In this document: in pieces, positions 50,694-59,377 of the stretch | Position numbering within the stretch: the stretch's first letter is position 1 | Layout: the number at the start of each line of letters is the position of its first letter | Assembly: GCA_000733415.1 (NCBI GenBank) | Contig: KL662191.1 | Span: forward strand, 324,415-388,414 | Source: [Leptolyngbya] sp. JSC-1 | GTDB taxonomy: Bacteria > Cyanobacteriota > Cyanobacteriia > Elainellales > Elainellaceae | Direction: 5' to 3' | DNA: 64,000 nt | Translations under genes and position numbers: made by a program | Notes under the pieces: model-generated | What the model saw: the letters and a program-made list of their open reading frames with translations, nothing else | The model's database searches: none | Told to the model about the DNA's origin: nothing

Positions 50694-52382
50694 TTAGCGT
50701 TTGACGGGTACACCTTCCAGTACGGGGACTAGCTTTAAACCATAGATTTCTTCAAAGCAGGATCTCTTCAGGTTCAGACTCCAAAGCTCTAGCTCGCAAT
50801 CATCTTCTGGGTCAACTGCTGTGACATGCAGCCGGATCTCTTGAGGCAGATATTCGCAGCGTACTTGCTGAATCGCGCCGATCTGTCGCCGATCCAGTGC
50901 GACTGCTAACCGCAGCAACGGGCTGAGTTGTTCGACCACCCGGCGATGCTTTTTACTGCCGATGCTGCGAAAACTGTCGTGCTTCTTCTTCGGTCCACTT
51001 TTACGGTGATAGCGAGCTAGATTTGCTATTGTTTCAATTTCTACATCTGTGTAACCGAGCAGTTCACCATAGCGAATCAGGTAATAGGAATGCTTGTGAT
51101 GCTCAGAATGGCTAACAAAATGTCCGCAGTTGTGTAAAACAGCGCTGGCCCAAAGTAATTCTCGCTCTGCTTCACTCCAGTGATGCAGCCGCCCTCGCAA
51201 TTGATCAAACAGATCGAGAGCAAAATCAGCGACTCGCCTGCCGTGTTCCAAATTGACATGGTATTTGTGAGCCACCTTAAACACACTGCGCTGCCGCACC
51301 GATCCCTGAAATCGCAGTCGATCCTCGATCAGCCCGTGGGTCAGCATCCAGTCCACAACAATGCCTTCCCGCAGTGCGCGTTCGCAGATCGTAATCTCCT
51401 CTAAGCCCAGTAAGGTCATCGCCTCTTGCAAAATCACCGCCCCTGCCACAATAATTTCCGAGCGGCGATCTGACATGCCTGGAATGGCGGCTCGTTCACT
51501 GTAGTTGAGTTTGCGCAGACGGTTAGTAATCTCTCGCAAGTCTTTGAGACTGAACTGATAGCCATTCAGCGGCGACGGAATCAGCCCCAACTTTTCGCGG
51601 GCATGAATGGCGGCTAGGGTTTCAATTGTGCCAGAAGTACCCACCAAGCGAGGGTGTTCGCCAGGTTGTACCTGAGCGTTCAATTCCTCCACTGACCGCT
51701 CTAGCATACCCCGCACATAGGCTTGCAGGTAATTGAATTCGCTGTTGCTGATTGGATCCGTATGCACTAACTCTGCTGTCAGCCGCACTGCGCCAATTTT
51801 GGTACTGCTGAGGGTGCGGGGTTCGTGACCGTCTCCTAAGATCAGCTCAGTTGAACCGCCGCCAATATCGATAATCACATGGGGCTGGTTGTTAAACTCC
51901 ATGCCCGACAGCACACCCAAGTAGATGCGCCGCGCCTCTTCCTGCCCCGAAATTAGGTCGATGATTAAGCCCAGTTCCTTTTCCACCTCATGCAGAAACG
52001 TCTGACCATTGGGTGCTTCCCGCACCGCACTGGTGGCCGTGGCAACAATTTCTTCCGCATTGAGGGTCTTGGCAATTTCCTGACAGCGGCGTAAAGCAAC
52101 AATTGCTCGCTCCATGGCTTCTGGAGTCAACCGTCCTGTTTGCGGTTCCCGGTCCCCCAACCGCACTGTGGCTTTCTCGCGGGCAATGATGGTAAAAGCT
52201 GGAATAGCCGGTTCAACCTTGACGACCGCCATGTGGATCGAGTTGGTGCCTACGTCAATTGCAGCTAAAATTCGGTCCTGTTTTGGAGTAGGCAATGGGG
52301 CGAGTCGCGATTCCTCGCTTTTAAACAGTAGATCAATCATGCTCGATGCAGGAGAAAAACAAAGAACTGGAGATGCTCGCAT
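50694..52382 (-). CDS. ppx: Exopolyphosphatase / Ppx-GppA phosphatase with HD domain
   Basis: The 562-residue protein has an N-terminal ASKHA ATPase-like phosphatase (AAIDVGTNSIHMAVVKV; VIDIGGGSTELI; LVGTSGTIETLA) and a C-terminal HD-like domain (LEHGRRVADFALDLFDQL ... ASAVLHNCGHFVSHSEHHKHSYYLIR). It removes terminal phosphate from polyphosphate and/or acts on pppGpp. The ATG at 52382 has GGAG about ten bases upstream; M15 (52340) is also possible. It pairs functionally with ppk1 downstream. Confidence 0.94.
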   Translation of the reverse strand: MRASPVLCFSPASSMIDLLFKSEESRLAPLPTPKQDRILAAIDVGTNSIHMAVVKVEPAIPAFTIIAREKATVRLGDREPQTGRLTPEAMERAIVALRRCQEIAKTLNAEEIVATATSAVREAPNGQTFLHEVEKELGLIIDLISGQEEARRIYLGVLSGMEFNNQPHVIIDIGGGSTELILGDGHEPRTLSSTKIGAVRLTAELVHTDPISNSEFNYLQAYVRGMLERSVEELNAQVQPGEHPRLVGTSGTIETLAAIHAREKLGLIPSPLNGYQFSLKDLREITNRLRKLNYSERAAIPGMSDRRSEIIVAGAVILQEAMTLLGLEEITICERALREGIVVDWMLTHGLIEDRLRFQGSVRQRSVFKVAHKYHVNLEHGRRVADFALDLFDQLRGRLHHWSEAERELLWASAVLHNCGHFVSHSEHHKHSYYLIRYGELLGYTDVEIETIANLARYHRKSGPKKKHDSFRSIGSKKHRRVVEQLSPLLRLAVALDRRQIGAIQQVRCEYLPQEIRLHVTAVDPEDDCELELWSLNLKRSCFEEIYGLKLVPVLEGVPVKR

Positions 52383-52704
52383 TTATGTCTCCACTCCCAC
52401 ACTGAAAATGGAGCAATGGATAAACAAATGTCGCCTGCTTCAACCCCATAGCCGGGCTTGAATTAAGATTCAACGGCTGTCAGTTATTGGAATTGAACTG
52501 GGAACAGAACAGACTGGGAACAGAACAGGCAGTTCAGGAACTTCCAAACAATTGCTTAAATTTTATCGCGACAAAGCAACATCCCAACCGCTGCCTGCAA
52601 AATGTGACATTCGGTGAAGGAATGCTGGGCGAACTTGGTGGATGCGAAGTAAAGGGATGCTAACTAAAGGCAATCAGGTTAAAGCAATCGAACTCTTTGT
52701 CAGG
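52383..52704. other. Intergenic region with 16-bp duplication
   Basis: These 322 bases lie upstream of ppx. Apart from the duplication at 52497-52528 nothing distinct was seen. Confidence 0.5.
52497..52528. repeat. 16-bp tandem duplication
   Basis: ACTGGGAACAGAACAG occurs twice without a gap. Confidence 0.88.
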
Positions 52705-53244
52705 TTAGTTGAGGTAAACCTGCCCTCCCTGATCGATGTAAACCGAAGTCCGATCGGTAGCAAAGTCGGGTGTTTCTCGCACTCGCATCACTAACGTGCC
52801 TCTGGGCGAATTGGGATGCAGCGTCACCTGTAGAAAGCCATTATCAGCCCGGCGAAATGTAAATGTGGTTGGTACGCTCAGTCGTTCCAGCGTCATTTCC
52901 GAGCGGCCCGGCAGGGTGCGAAACTGCGTGTCTCCAATCACCTGATAGTCAATCGGCGAGCCAGTTTCGTTGATAAATCGGATGTTGACGCGGTTATTAA
53001 CCGGCATTACAGAGGTATAGGGGATTTGTACCCCAGTAAAGCCCGTGTTCGGATCGGACTGAGCAATGGTAAGCGCAGGAGCTGGGGCGGCAGCAGGTAA
53101 GGCCCAGCTCAGATTGTTGCCCAGGCAACCTACCAACGTCATCCCACCCAGACCCAACAGCCAAGATCTACGGAACCCACGAAATAGTTGCAGCTTACGA
53201 ACGTTAGACAAAGGGAGAAGAGTCATAAATGTTTGAATTGTCAA
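52705..53244 (-). CDS. Secreted or membrane-anchored beta-rich protein, function unknown
   Basis: The protein has a signal/anchor (SWLLGLGGMTLVGCLGNNLSWA; a Cys at the end makes a lipoprotein possible) and a mature domain RVNIRFINETGSPIDYQVIGDTQFRTLPGRSEMTLERLSVP that looks like a compact beta sandwich conserved in cyanobacteria. The longest frame starts at TTG 53244, overlapping the stop of the upstream gene (TTGA), and ATG 53226 is the alternative. The overlap suggests translational coupling with the two-helix membrane protein. Confidence 0.68.
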   Translation of the reverse strand: MTIQTFMTLLPLSNVRKLQLFRGFRRSWLLGLGGMTLVGCLGNNLSWALPAAAPAPALTIAQSDPNTGFTGVQIPYTSVMPVNNRVNIRFINETGSPIDYQVIGDTQFRTLPGRSEMTLERLSVPTTFTFRRADNGFLQVTLHPNSPRGTLVMRVRETPDFATDRTSVYIDQGGQVYLN

Positions 53245-53498
53245 GAATTATTGAGTTTATTAGAACCAAAACGCCGATTCAGCCAGCTCAGAATGCCGCT
53301 CAACAGCGCCCCCGCCATCAAAATTCCGATTGCAGGAGTAAAAACAGGCTCCCATAATTGATACCAAAGATCCAGCCCTAAAGGTAAATTAAACGCATGA
53401 CCGATCAGGGCAATGGCTAACCAGAAAAAGCTAAATAGAACCAGAAAAATGTTGGCTACAAGCGCGAGATTCAGCCACTCTAGCAATTTGTCTTTCAT
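53241..53498 (-). CDS. Small membrane protein, two transmembrane segments
   Basis: The 85-residue protein has two hydrophobic segments (LALVANIFLVLFSFFWLAIALIG and VFTPAIGILMAGALLSGILSWL) with a short loop. The tail is basic. No family was recognised beyond small cyanobacterial membrane proteins. It is upstream of and overlapping with the secreted protein at 52705, so they likely form one operon. Confidence 0.7.
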   Translation of the reverse strand: MKDKLLEWLNLALVANIFLVLFSFFWLAIALIGHAFNLPLGLDLWYQLWEPVFTPAIGILMAGALLSGILSWLNRRFGSNKLNNS

Positions 53499-53642
53499 AG
53501 ATTTTCAATTTCTAAAACGTATTAACTTGGATAGGTAGTAAATTCAGAAATCATGGAGTAGCGTGACTGGCAATTCAGCCCCCTGAAACAACGTTGTGGC
53601 CGCATTATTTTGTTCAGGAATAGTTTAGCAAAATCAGCAATC

Positions 53643-53679
53643 AAAAAAATAATGGCTGTATCTCACAGGGGAGACAGCC
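53643..53679 (-). terminator. Intrinsic terminator for the 63-aa gene
   Basis: On the minus strand, GGCTGT/ACAGCC (plus CTC/GAG) form a hairpin (53654-53679), followed by a run of seven T (53643-53649). Confidence 0.8.
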
Positions 53680-53726
53680 ACATTTGTAGAAGCAGTATTA
53701 GAAACTCTAAATCGAGTCAATTCGGA

Positions 53727-53918
53727 TTAGCTTTCGATCAGTTCCTCCGAGACTTCCTCTAAGTTGTCTGGATCTACGTAGTGGCATGTGGCGTCATCAA
53801 CACAAATCAGTGCCCAACCGGACTGATCAACACCCATAAACTTATATAAACCTTGCTCAATGAAAAAGCCTTTGTGATTCCGGGTCTCTGGCTTCACTTC
53901 GACGTTATTACCATTCAT
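53727..53918 (-). CDS. Small conserved protein, 63 aa
   Basis: The small protein reads MNGNNVEVKPETRNHKGFF, then IEQGLYKFMGVDQSGWALICVDD and a Cys/His pair in DATCHYVDPDNLEEVSEEL. AAGGAG stands upstream of the ATG and a terminator follows, so it is a real monocistronic gene. Family unknown. Confidence 0.72.
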   Translation of the reverse strand: MNGNNVEVKPETRNHKGFFIEQGLYKFMGVDQSGWALICVDDATCHYVDPDNLEEVSEELIES

Positions 53919-54091
53919 AGTTCCCAGCTCCTTGATCTTAAAAGAAGTTGATTTGAGTCATCAGGATGACTAATCTCGAACTTCACCAAATCTTATCATT
54001 AGATTTTCGATTCTTTTGTTAATAATCTTAAGCAATGATTAAGGCATCTATATATATTCGGAATTCCCGTTATGATTAAGCTTCCTTAAAC

Positions 54092-54123
54092 AAAAAAAAG
54101 CCAACCTAAAAATCTGAGGCTGG
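54092..54123 (-). terminator. Intrinsic terminator for the TPR gene
   Basis: On the minus strand, CCAGCCT and AGGTTGG form a seven-base stem with one mismatch, followed by a C and then eight T. Confidence 0.75.
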
Positions 54124-54184
54124 ACAGCTTGATTTAGCGTGCTTTAAGTTTAAGATTTATAATTTTTGCTCAGAGAAAACTGGG

Positions 54185-54610
54185 TTAGCTATCAAAAAGC
54201 CAGCTTTTAACCCGCTGCAAACTCTTCCAATCAGGCTTTTTGCTTAATCCATCTTCAAAATTCTGCTCAACTTCCTGACGCAGCTCTGGAACCGCCATCA
54301 CTAACTGACCAGCTACTTCTACATGCTGTCTAACGCCTTTTTGAGCGGTTTCTAGCATTGCCATTGCCAAATTAATCCGAGCCTGCGGATCTTGCGGGTT
54401 GAGCTTCACCGCTCTCTGTGCGGCTTTGTAAGCCTGGGATGGCTTGTTGTCCAACAGATAAAGCCAAGCCAAACAAGTCCAGGCAGAGCTACTCTTTGGC
54501 GTCCGGTCACAAACTTCTTTGAATAGGGGAATTAGGGATGCTGGATCCTCGCCCGCCCGATAGCGTTCAAGCCCTTGATCAAATAATGCTTCAACTGTCG
54601 TCTCTGTCAT
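54185..54610 (-). CDS. TPR-repeat protein
   Basis: The 141-residue protein has two to three tetratricopeptide repeats: ALFDQGLERYRAGEDPASLIPLFKEVCDRTP, SAWTCLAWLYLLDNKPSQAYKAAQRAVKLNP and DPQARINLAMAMLETAQKG. It ends with a helical tail. TPR proteins serve as scaffolds for other proteins; its partner is unknown. Similar 140-residue TPR proteins are common in cyanobacteria. It ends in its own terminator. Confidence 0.85.
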   Translation of the reverse strand: MTETTVEALFDQGLERYRAGEDPASLIPLFKEVCDRTPKSSSAWTCLAWLYLLDNKPSQAYKAAQRAVKLNPQDPQARINLAMAMLETAQKGVRQHVEVAGQLVMAVPELRQEVEQNFEDGLSKKPDWKSLQRVKSWLFDS

Positions 54611-54776
54611 GTGCCGTCTCTAATTCAATTGCCCAGTGGTCTAGCATAGCAAACTTGGCATCTGCTAAAGCCGATAACCTACCAAACCAAATTCGCTAAA
54701 ACAGCGGGCAGACTGAACTGACCCGCCGTCAAAAAATCTCAAACTAATTGAACCAATTGCCCAACCACGCTTGTGC

Positions 54777-55133
54777 TCAGGCCGAGAAGGACTTACCGCA
54801 GCCGCAAGTTTGGTCAGCGTTAGGATTTGTAAACTGGAAGCCACCGCCAATCAGGGCGTTGCTGTAGTCCAGCACTAAACCATACAGGTACAGCATACTC
54901 TTGGGGTCGCAGACGACCTTAAAACCCTCGTAGTCAAATACCTCATCTGTGGCCCGAATGTTGCTGATGTCCTCAAAATCCATCGTGTAGGACATGCCAG
55001 AACAACCGCCCTGACGGACACCTACCCGCAAACACAGGTCCTTTCCCTGCTGATTGCGCAGAGCCATGACATGCCGCAGGGCTGTCTCGGTCATCATGAT
55101 TCCCCGTTGTTGAGACTGAGCTGTTTGTGTCAT
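54777..55133 (-). CDS. IscA/SufA-type iron-sulfur assembly protein
   Basis: The 118-residue A-type carrier has three conserved Cys: GGCSGMSYTMDFED and, near the end, TCGCGKSFS. It binds iron or an Fe-S cluster and passes it to apo-targets. TALRHVMALRNQQGKDLCLRVGVRQGG starts the fold. IscA and SufA cannot be told apart without neighbours, so no symbol is given. It diverges from the DUF6930 gene. Confidence 0.92.
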   Translation of the reverse strand: MTQTAQSQQRGIMMTETALRHVMALRNQQGKDLCLRVGVRQGGCSGMSYTMDFEDISNIRATDEVFDYEGFKVVCDPKSMLYLYGLVLDYSNALIGGGFQFTNPNADQTCGCGKSFSA

Positions 55134-55327
55134 TGGTTGATAAAACTCCCTTGCGTTGTCAAACCAAAATTCAGGTCAAATCAGAGTTGAATCTGTACCT
55201 ATTACAGAGTGCATCAAAGTCAAATCTGTCTACACTCGGTACACTAATCTTTAATCTGATGGTAACGGATTCCGCAAATTCTCTGCAAAAGGAAGCTGCT
55301 GCCAACCCACTTTTAGGTTTTCCTCGT

Positions 55328-56971
55328 ATGACTGCTTTTAATCGTTCTACCCGTCGTCGTCTGCAACAGCTCCGCCAAGTGCCAAGCGTTTGGGAGGGCG
55401 ATCGCCGCAAGCTTTCACCGCGTTTGATGCCGGGTTCTGACGCGGATGCCCCCCGCCAAGGCGACTGTGTGCTCTGGGTAGATGGCACTGAGGGGTTGGT
55501 ACGAGCCATGGATGTCGTGTCCTCGGATGCGGGACCAGAAGCAGTTGTGCGTACCTTATTGCAGGCGATGGAATATCCCCAAAGTTCGGTGATGCCTGCC
55601 CGTCCCCAGAAGATTGTAGTGCGAGACCGGGAATTGCAGTTCTTTTTGCGGGGTGTGTTGCAAGAGCTAAACATTATAGTCGATTATGCTCCAGAACTAC
55701 CGCTAATTGACGAGATTTTTGTTGGTATCCAGGGCTTAGCTGCTGACAGTCCACCTGAGTTGCCGTCAGCCTATGCCCAGCCGATTTTAGAGGCCGCTCG
55801 CCAGATTTGGGATAGCGAACCCTGGACCCAACTCGATGAGGAAAAAATTATTGCGGTTGAGCTCAACTATGGCGATGTAGAAACCCTCTATGTCTCGATC
55901 TTGGGGATGCTGGGCATGGAGTATGGGATTTTGATGTACCGCTCCCTAGAGTCGCTGAAAAAGTTCCGCCAGCAGGTGCTCACGGCTGATGACACGCCCC
56001 AAGTTCTAGAAGAAGCATTTTTAGAGCAAGATTGTTTGTTCGTCACCTTCGAGTCGTTAGAGGATGCGGAAGCTGATGCCCGTGATGACGATGAAACCTT
56101 GACCGCCCTATTTGTTGAAACCGGAGTTCGGCCCAGCTTTGGCAATTTACACCCGCTAGAAGGGATGCGTCCGCTGCTCCACGACGAAGAGGCGCGCGTG
56201 CTTTTGGTGGCGCTTCAAGCCTTACAGCGCTTTTTCCAGCAGCACCTAACCAAGATGGACGAAGACAATTTTCCGGCTGTCAGCAGTCGCTATCGTCTGC
56301 CTGACCCAGATCAGCCCAGCCACAAACTCAGTGTCAAGGTATCTACCCTGCCGGATGTGGCCGAAGAACTCTACGAAATGTCGATGGAGGCGGAACTCGG
56401 TGAAGACGGATTCGGCATCGCCAATATCCCGGTATTGCGCCATGATCTGATTCCCGATGACGCTTTCTACAGCCTGGGAGCCATGCCGTGGGAAACGCTC
56501 GATATGCTGCGGGCTGTTGTTCAAACCCATCAAGAAGCAGAAGCCAACTGCGCTAGAACCGCTGACGGATTTCCCGTAATCCTGATTCAAACCTCGCGCC
56601 CCAAAGCCAAAGCCCTGATCGAAGCGCTGCAGGCTGCCGGTGGACTGAAAGGGATCTGCTTTAATCCGGGCGAAGATCCGCTCGGTGATGAACAGTATGA
56701 CCTGGGCATTTTGCAAACCAATAACGGTGAGTTGCATCTGTTTGGCGAATTCTACGAGCAGGATCCAGTGCATATCCAAGCCCGTAAAAAGTGGGACCAG
56801 CGCTGCAAAAAAACCAAGGGACACTGCGGTCTGGTGATTGCCAAGGGCTTGAAGGGTTCGTCGCGTGGCAATCCCCAACTCACAGACATGATGGCGCTGT
56901 TCGAAACGCGGGCTATTTCTGAGCAGGAACTGGGGCTAGGATCACTCCAACTGATGCCCTATTTGGAATAG
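55328..56971 (+). CDS. DUF6930-type conserved cyanobacterial protein
   Basis: The 547-residue soluble protein starts MTAFNRSTRRRLQQLRQVPSV. Further parts are QGDCVLWVDGTEGLVRAMDVVSSDAGPEAVVRTLLQAMEYPQ, a central acidic segment (LEDAEADARDDDET) and ETLDMLRAVVQTHQEAEANC. I recognise the family of long cyanobacterial proteins labelled DUF6930. There is no membrane segment or known catalytic motif. The frame is open upstream to 55127; the ATG at 55328 is preferred for family fit, with M45 (55259) as another option. psaD follows 91 bases later. Confidence 0.7.
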   Translation: MTAFNRSTRRRLQQLRQVPSVWEGDRRKLSPRLMPGSDADAPRQGDCVLWVDGTEGLVRAMDVVSSDAGPEAVVRTLLQAMEYPQSSVMPARPQKIVVRDRELQFFLRGVLQELNIIVDYAPELPLIDEIFVGIQGLAADSPPELPSAYAQPILEAARQIWDSEPWTQLDEEKIIAVELNYGDVETLYVSILGMLGMEYGILMYRSLESLKKFRQQVLTADDTPQVLEEAFLEQDCLFVTFESLEDAEADARDDDETLTALFVETGVRPSFGNLHPLEGMRPLLHDEEARVLLVALQALQRFFQQHLTKMDEDNFPAVSSRYRLPDPDQPSHKLSVKVSTLPDVAEELYEMSMEAELGEDGFGIANIPVLRHDLIPDDAFYSLGAMPWETLDMLRAVVQTHQEAEANCARTADGFPVILIQTSRPKAKALIEALQAAGGLKGICFNPGEDPLGDEQYDLGILQTNNGELHLFGEFYEQDPVHIQARKKWDQRCKKTKGHCGLVIAKGLKGSSRGNPQLTDMMALFETRAISEQELGLGSLQLMPYLE

Positions 56972-57062
56972 CGAATAAAGAACTGTTACAGTTCCTCAAT
57001 AAAATTGAGCTTGGGCGCAATCTCGATGATAGGATTCCTGAAAAACGTTCAGAGAACGATTC

Positions 57063-57491
57063 ATGGCAGAAACTCTTACTGGACAAACCCCCATTTTCGG
57101 CGGCAGCACAGGCGGGCTGCTGAGTAAAGCAGACGAAGAAGAAAAATACGCAATCACCTGGACCAGTTCTAAGGAACAGGTGTTTGAAATGCCTACCGGC
57201 GGAGCTGCTGTGATGCGGCAAGGTGAAAACCTGCTGTATTTGGCTCGCAAAGAGCAATGTATCGCTCTAGGGGCGCAGCTTCGCAGTAAGTTCAAGCCCA
57301 AGATCGAGGACTACAAAATCTACCGAGTCTTTCCTAGCGGTGAGATTCAGTACCTTCATCCTGCGGATGGCGTCTTCCCTGAGAAGGTGAATGAAGGCCG
57401 CGCAGCGGTGAATAGTGTGCCTCGCAGCATTGGGCAAAATCCTCAGCCTGCTACCGTTAAATTCACTGGCAAAAACACCTACGATCCCTAA
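57063..57491 (+). CDS. psaD: Photosystem I reaction centre subunit II (PsaD)
   Basis: The 142-residue protein fits PsaD end to end: GQTPIFGGSTGGLLSKADEEEKYAITW, VFEMPTGGAAVMR, YLARKEQCIALGAQLR and RVFPSGEIQYLHPADGVFPEKVNEGR. It sits on the stromal (cytoplasmic) side of photosystem I and forms the ferredoxin docking site with PsaC and PsaE. The gene is monocistronic and ends with a terminator. Confidence 0.98.
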   Translation: MAETLTGQTPIFGGSTGGLLSKADEEEKYAITWTSSKEQVFEMPTGGAAVMRQGENLLYLARKEQCIALGAQLRSKFKPKIEDYKIYRVFPSGEIQYLHPADGVFPEKVNEGRAAVNSVPRSIGQNPQPATVKFTGKNTYDP

Positions 57492-57574
57492 TTCCCTTGA
57501 GTTAGGTCAATCGTTTTTCAACTTCAGTTTCAACTTCAGATAGTTCATTGAATTCATTTTAGATAGGTCAATGA

Positions 57575-57599
57575 TGGGGCAATTGCAGCCCCATTTTTT
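57575..57599 (+). terminator. Intrinsic terminator of psaD
   Basis: TGGGGC and GCCCCA form a six-base stem (loop AATTGCA), followed by six T. Confidence 0.85.
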
Positions 57600-57704
57600 G
57601 TAATTATCTGCCATTGATTGTTTGAATTATTATCATCAGTGTTCATCAATTGTTTGTCTGTTTGTTTGTTAGTTGTTCACCAACGGTAAGCCTAATTGGA
57701 TCAA

Positions 57705-58601
57705 TCAACTGGCAAAGAGCAACCAAATTCCGGCCAAGGCAATCAGTGCTCCCAGAATGGCGCGAAAACTGACACGCTCGCCGGTGAGCATGGCAATCGG
57801 AATGATGAACAGCGGACTCGTAGCGATTAGGGCTTGGGCAATCCCAGTTTCGGTGAATTTGAGAGCTGTTTGTTGCAGCCAGATGCCCAAATAGGTACCT
57901 GCAAAAGCTGCCGCTGTGATTACCGTTAGAAATCGTCCCGAACGTAGTGGCTGGAGGGCTTGCCAGGATGGGTGTCTGCCCAACCAAAGTAACAGCACCG
58001 TCACCGCCGCCGCCAATCGAATCAAACTGCTCCAGAGTGGACTCACTGCCGTTTCTGCCAAAGCCGCTCGTGACAGCACCGCCCCGCTCGATTGAGCCAA
58101 CGCCGCCAGCAGGCCCAAAATCACGCCGCGCTTGAGATTGAGATTGAGAACTGCTGTTTGTTCTGGAGTACGCTCTACAATCACCCAAGCTACTCCCACC
58201 ACCGTCAGCAAAATCCCCAGCCACGCGGTCAAGCCGAGCTGCTCATCTAGAAATACAAACGCTAGGCAGGCCGACAAGGGTGGTGCAATTGCCTCTAACA
58301 GCAATGCCCGTCGCGCTCCTAGATTGGTCAAGGCGGCAAAAAAGACCGAATCACCGAAGCCAATGCCCACGGCACCACTAAGAAACAGCAGCATAAAGCC
58401 ATTCCATTCCAATTGGGGTGAGGCATCGCGTCGCAGCACCAGTGTCAGCAAGATCATCCCAACTGCTAGGCTGCTTTTGGTTAGGTTCAGCCACAGGGGC
58501 GACATCTGTTTGCCTAGTCTGGCATAGATGAAAGAGGCCAGTGCCCACAGCAATGCCGCACTTAGGGCCGCCAGCTCACCGCGAAAGTCGGTTAACAGCA
58601 T
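57705..58601 (-). CDS. EamA/DMT-family transporter
   Basis: The 298-residue protein has ten hydrophobic segments in two EamA halves (ELAALSAALLWALASFIYARLG ... GVAWVIVE; and GVILGLLAALAQSSGAVLSRAAL ... ALIALAGIWLLF). The repeated G.....LA...S......R pattern is typical. Substrate is unknown; members export or import metabolites. Its first 10 bases overlap the 3' end of the PaiB-like gene upstream, so they are one operon. Confidence 0.9.
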   Translation of the reverse strand: MLLTDFRGELAALSAALLWALASFIYARLGKQMSPLWLNLTKSSLAVGMILLTLVLRRDASPQLEWNGFMLLFLSGAVGIGFGDSVFFAALTNLGARRALLLEAIAPPLSACLAFVFLDEQLGLTAWLGILLTVVGVAWVIVERTPEQTAVLNLNLKRGVILGLLAALAQSSGAVLSRAALAETAVSPLWSSLIRLAAAVTVLLLWLGRHPSWQALQPLRSGRFLTVITAAAFAGTYLGIWLQQTALKFTETGIAQALIATSPLFIIPIAMLTGERVSFRAILGALIALAGIWLLFAS

Positions 58602-59227
58602 TCGTTGCCGTCCAGATTACGCTGCATTTCGACACCAATGGTATGAGCACTAGGGTCCGTACTTTGCAGCAAGGCATGGGCTACATGCTTCTGATCTGCA
58701 TGGCTGCGATTTTGACTGAGTTTGTATTTGCCCTCCAGGCGGGTAATCGCCATCTCGAAGCCAACGATTCCTTGCATCATCCCCTCGCGGTAGCGGTCTG
58801 ATAAACTGTACCACTGCGCCTTATAGTCGGCACTATAGGTATCGAGCATCGCCTCGATCATCTGATCCATCAGTTCTGGTGGATCGTGGCGCGTGATGAT
58901 TTTGGGAACTCCGTAGGCATGAACCGCGATGTAATTCCAGGTGGGCACATTTTCGCGCTGCTCATACAAAGTCGGAGAAATGTAGGCGTGCGGTCCGGTA
59001 AAAATTACCAAAGATTCGCTAGTTTCAAACGCCTGCCACTGCGGATTGGCTTTAGCCAAATGACCAGCAAGTTTCACAACCTGGTCTTGCACGGACACCA
59101 CCATCGGAACATGGGCCGCCGCTAGCATCCCGTTCAGATTAGAAACAAGCGTAGCGAAACTGTTGGCCCGCATAAAGCCAACTAACTTCTCCAGATCGCC
59201 TTCTCGAAATGCTGTGGGAATATACAT
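58592..59227 (-). CDS. PaiB-type FMN-binding protein
   Basis: The 211-residue protein matches the PaiB family: MYIPTAFREGDLEKLVGFMRANSFATLVS, AAHVPMVV, GHLAKANPQW, YISPTLY, VPTWNYIAVHAYG and the C-terminal GIVGFEMAITRLEGKYKLSQNRS. Members bind FMN and were described as negative regulators of sporulation/degradative enzymes in Bacillus; the role in cyanobacteria is unknown. It overlaps the EamA gene. Confidence 0.93.
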   Translation of the reverse strand: MYIPTAFREGDLEKLVGFMRANSFATLVSNLNGMLAAAHVPMVVSVQDQVVKLAGHLAKANPQWQAFETSESLVIFTGPHAYISPTLYEQRENVPTWNYIAVHAYGVPKIITRHDPPELMDQMIEAMLDTYSADYKAQWYSLSDRYREGMMQGIVGFEMAITRLEGKYKLSQNRSHADQKHVAHALLQSTDPSAHTIGVEMQRNLDGNECC

Positions 59228-59377
59228 GCGGTTTCAGTGGCAACTAGCTAATGCTAGCTTACGGTTCAGCTCGATTAGGTAGTGTGTCAGACTAGACGGC
59301 AGCAATGAGATGATGGTCATGCTACAGCAGCATTATCCTGACCAGTACGATGCGGTGCAAGCTGTTTTAGCAGAGCT

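Noticed and set aside
23855..55405. HIP1 octamer GCGATCGC as an enriched motif
   Set aside because: Only isolated copies were seen (for example in purF and in the DUF6930 gene), so the strong HIP1 enrichment known from some cyanobacteria is not evident here.
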